From the NCBI GenBank assembly GCA_947598425.1, contig CANQFH010000051.1:1-7780 (forward strand): 7,780 nucleotides of DNA, read 5' to 3'. Source of the stretch: an uncultured Bacilli bacterium. Its GTDB lineage: Bacteria; Bacillota_I; Bacilli_A; RF39; UBA660. Every line of letters starts with the position of its first letter. The stretch's first letter is position 1. The notes below the pieces were generated by a model. That model did not search any database and had not been told where the DNA came from. It saw only the letters and a list, made by a program, of their open reading frames with translations. The position numbers were made by a program, and so were the translations under genes. Below are positions 5,854-7,780 of the stretch, in pieces.

Positions 5854-7407
5854 TTATTCACTTATGGATAAGACTACACGGAAACCAATGTCTGTGTTCA
5901 CACCACCAGTTTCTCTACTAAAGCTAAACTGGCCAGCCATAATTCCATGAAGATAATAGCCACCTCGAACGAACCAAGGGTTGGAAACATCAACAAAAAA
6001 CGGATAATCAAAATACCAACTGTTATGAACTCGATTTTTATCGTCAGCATCTGTATATGAGAAAGATGGGCCTAATTCTCCAGTGGCATCACCTAAAATT
6101 CTTTTATTATATAATGTAACAGTACTTGTTGCATCATATTGATCTATGTAATTATTATATGTTTCTGTTATTTCTGTTTCGTTAAATCCACTTTTATTGT
6201 TTTCTCCAGAATTTACTCTATATCCTGCGATATATTCCATTGCTCCTCCTGACATATCATATACTCCTGTGATATTTCCTGTGGTACTGGCTAAATATCC
6301 GGTTTGGGTATTCCATTTTTCAGATTTTCCATCTTCTCCTGTACTTTCTGTTCCAGGATTTGTACTTTGATCTACATTATATGATGAATACCCTGTTTTA
6401 TGTGTTTTGTTATTATTTATATTTACTTCTGTTCCTATTCCATAGGATGAATGGGATAAATATGCTGCGGCTCCCCATTCGGTATTTTTCATCATATGGG
6501 AATTATAATCTTCTCGATGATAATTGTATGCCGACATAAAGAAGTTCTCTACGGTGGCACCTCTCCAAGAATATACATCTGGTTTTATGATTATTTTTGT
6601 AGAATCACTTGAGTCTTGTTCAGCTGTTTCCTTACTTCCTGCGCCTTTATATCCTGTTTCAAATTTTCCTACCCATATTCCATTTAATTTTGTTTCTCCT
6701 AAGGTAAAAGCTGGATGAAGTATATAATCTCCCACACTTACATTCATAGCTCCACTTCCGCCACCATCTTTTGTTGTACTATCTATCTTTACTGTTTCTT
6801 TATCTCCAAATTCTACATCTATTATTCTGGCATTACCTAACAATTTTCTTATTGCATATTTACCTTCTGCATCTTCTTTTATGTTTGCTATATTATTGAA
6901 AGAAATGGCATCCGTATAATTACCAGTATCCCATACTTTATATTTATATCTTGGTATCCATACAAAATAACTCTCTATATCTTGTTCTAAAATGACATCT
7001 CCTGTAGTGTATTTTTTACTTGGGGATGATACTAATATTACTGCATTAGCCCATCTCTTTTCACTATAATTATACCATTCTGTATATAAATTTGCATATC
7101 TTACTGTTCCATCTGAATCTATTGTTACTGGTATTAATCCATCCTTTAATACCGGATCTGCTCCATTTAGTGTTGGATCAGTCCATTTTGTTGTCTTTAC
7201 TCCACTTCTTTCATATAACTCATCTATTGATTCTTGGACATTACCTTTCGTTCCATGACTAGTTGTATTATCATAAGATACCTCATTACTATCTATCATG
7301 GCTATATTCTCTACTGCATATACACTTATACTTGATATTATTATTCCTAATATTAACCCTATTACTATTTTATAATTGTTTTTTAATATCTTTATTATCT
7401 TATTCAT
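5854..7407 (-). CDS. Membrane-anchored or secreted protein with a cysteine-free FGE/SUMF1-like C-type-lectin-fold domain; candidate DGR target
   Basis: I chose the ATG at 7407 (517 residues), not an earlier in-frame ATG at 7443. The 7407 start has an SD-like AAGGGA upstream and begins a classical signal or anchor: MNKIIKILKNN, then a hydrophobic stretch (about 13-31) ending SVYA. Next comes EVSYDNT...NVQESIDELY (about 42-65), a linker motif partly shared with the upstream gene. A middle region contains YFVWIPRYKYKVW (147-159). The FGE-like domain includes LNGIWVGKFETGY (241-253), MKNTEWGAAAYLSHSSYG (306-323) and GVYDMSGGAMEY (381-392, compare GnVwEW of FGE). The C terminus is NPWFVRGG...GFRVVL (476-513). 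There is no cysteine in the whole protein, so the catalytic Cys pair of true formylglycine-generating enzymes is missing and a ligand-binding role is inferred. The gene overlaps the preceding one by 8 nt and ends at a terminator. The family is recognised from general features; its ligand is unknown. Confidence 0.85.
   Translation of the reverse strand: MNKIIKILKNNYKIVIGLILGIIISSISVYAVENIAMIDSNEVSYDNTTSHGTKGNVQESIDELYERSGVKTTKWTDPTLNGADPVLKDGLIPVTIDSDGTVRYANLYTEWYNYSEKRWANAVILVSSPSKKYTTGDVILEQDIESYFVWIPRYKYKVWDTGNYTDAISFNNIANIKEDAEGKYAIRKLLGNARIIDVEFGDKETVKIDSTTKDGGGSGAMNVSVGDYILHPAFTLGETKLNGIWVGKFETGYKGAGSKETAEQDSSDSTKIIIKPDVYSWRGATVENFFMSAYNYHREDYNSHMMKNTEWGAAAYLSHSSYGIGTEVNINNNKTHKTGYSSYNVDQSTNPGTESTGEDGKSEKWNTQTGYLASTTGNITGVYDMSGGAMEYIAGYRVNSGENNKSGFNETEITETYNNYIDQYDATSTVTLYNKRILGDATGELGPSFSYTDADDKNRVHNSWYFDYPFFVDVSNPWFVRGGYYLHGIMAGQFSFSRETGGVNTDIGFRVVLSISE
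5869..5976 (-). other. Candidate DGR variable region (VR) at the 3' end of the FGE-like gene
   Basis: Codons 478-513 read WFVRGG, four variable-type residues (YYLH), G, two more (IM), AG, then F.F, and close with GFRVVL. This matches the scaffold seen in variable regions of DGR target proteins with an FGE/C-type-lectin fold, where the x positions derive from adenine-bearing template codons. The block is relatively GC-rich (27 of 60 bases at 5881-5940) and uses codons uncommon in the window, such as CGA, GGC, CAG, CGT and GTC. No template repeat or reverse transcriptase lies in the window, so this remains a candidate. Confidence 0.5.
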
Positions 7408-7459
7408 CTCTATTAGTTCCCTTCCATATTCCATATAATTCATCTATTGCACATTGGAC
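7212..7459 (-). repeat. Diverged direct repeat encoding a VQxxIDELY motif in two adjacent genes
   Basis: The 28-bp segments 7212-7239 and 7432-7459 match at 23 positions. The first encodes VQESIDELY near the N terminus of the FGE-like protein. The second encodes VQCAIDELY at the C terminus of the upstream protein. Both are in frame and on the same strand. Confidence 0.7.
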
Positions 7460-7780
7460 TGTTATACATTTTGTTACTCCTTCTTGTGGTTTATATATTA
7501 AATATTTAGCTTCTGCTGGTTCAAAATATAATGTACAATATACTGCTACTTTACTCTTTACACTTATTCCTTTATTGGTTCTTGTTAATACGTTATCTAT
7601 TTTATTTTCTTTACTATCTATACAATAACTTCTAGTAAGATTTATTATATATCCTTTTGGAAAGGTACTACCTTCATATTTTACATAGTCATCTTTTTCT
7701 CTTATATACATGGCAAACATTTTACTATCTATCTTATCATTTAATCTAACTACATCTAATTCTTTATTAGCATAACTTAT
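7400..7780 (-). CDS. Hypothetical surface-type protein, C-terminal part (5' end outside window)
   Basis: The frame is open from the right edge of the window to the TAA at 7402-7400, giving at least 126 residues, so the ATG at 7720 is probably internal. I do not recognise a named domain. The visible part has STFPKGYIINLTRSYC, then VAVYCTLYFEPAEAKYLIY, and closes with VTKCITVQCAIDELYGIWK. Four cysteines are present, as two that could pair in the middle (SYC, VYC) and two near the end (TKC, VQC). The closing VQCAIDELY matches a motif near the N terminus of the following gene, so the two genes share a module. The 8-nt overlap with the next start (ATGAATAA) indicates cotranscription and coupled translation. 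A surface or exported role is inferred only from the neighbour and the cysteine pattern; the N terminus, including any signal sequence, is outside the window. Confidence 0.65.
   Translation of the reverse strand: MSYANKELDVVRLNDKIDSKMFAMYIREKDDYVKYEGSTFPKGYIINLTRSYCIDSKENKIDNVLTRTNKGISVKSKVAVYCTLYFEPAEAKYLIYKPQEGVTKCITVQCAIDELYGIWKGTNRDE
7418..7423 (-). promoter_or_regulatory. Ribosome binding site that favours the 7407 start
   Basis: AAGGGA on the minus strand (7423-7418) lies 10 nt before the ATG at 7407. The alternative in-frame ATGs at 7443 and 7434 have no purine-rich SD upstream, and starting there would add 12 or 9 residues ahead of the basic N-region of the signal or anchor. Confidence 0.6.

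Noticed and set aside
7408..7443. N-terminal extension of the FGE-like protein from the ATG at 7443
   Set aside because: No SD lies upstream, and the extension would overlap the preceding gene by 44 bases and put 12 extra residues before a typical signal or anchor sequence. The ATG at 7407 fits better.
7263..7628. Plus-strand 121-residue hydrophobic ORF
   Set aside because: It is antisense to the two overlapping surface-protein genes, and its apparent hydrophobicity comes from the complement of AT-rich codons.
5854..7780. Template repeat or DGR reverse transcriptase within the window
   Set aside because: By eye I found no second copy of the GGTTTCCGTGTAGTC end on either strand, and no reverse-transcriptase motif such as YxDD in any long frame.

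Overview
The window is AT-rich DNA read with the standard code: TGG encodes Trp, and uvrB ends at a TGA. AGA and TTA codons predominate, and Shine-Dalgarno sites are GGAG-type. This fits a low-GC member of the Bacillota. The style of the surface protein on the right suggests an uncultured, gut-type Bacilli or Mycoplasmatota-like lineage, but that placement is a low-confidence inference.

Left part (1-3414, + strand). The window opens inside the 3' part of a calcineurin-like phosphoesterase gene whose usual metal-ligand motifs look altered. A hairpin terminator overlaps its stop codon. A 260-bp intergenic stretch follows, holding a perfect 13-bp inverted repeat around a TATAAT, a second 8-bp inverted repeat, and the likely uvrB promoter. 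Next comes a complete uvrB (excinuclease subunit B, nucleotide excision repair). It is translationally coupled through an ATGA overlap to a classical short-chain dehydrogenase/reductase.

Middle part (3418-5807, - strand). A two-gene heavy-metal efflux operon converges on the dehydrogenase with only 3 bp between stop codons. It encodes an ArsR/SmtB-family metal sensor with a complete SmtB-type alpha5 zinc site, followed by a P1B-type Zn/Cd/Pb-exporting ATPase. The operon has a consensus TTGACA -35 and a perfect 8-6-8 palindromic operator at the predicted transcription start, which predicts metal-relieved autorepression.

Right part (5810-7780, - strand). Two overlapping genes for membrane-anchored or secreted proteins end at a hairpin terminator that abuts the metal-operon promoter. 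The upstream one is truncated by the window edge. The downstream one has an N-terminal membrane segment and a long C-terminal FGE/SUMF1-type (C-type-lectin-like) domain with no cysteine at all. Its last 36 codons have the layout of variable regions in target proteins of diversity-generating retroelements (DGRs), and they are compositionally distinct from the rest of the gene. No reverse transcriptase or template repeat is present here, so any diversification would have to be driven from elsewhere in the genome. This is the most interesting item in the window.

The repair/dehydrogenase pair, the metal-efflux operon and the surface-protein operon appear to be three independent transcription units.
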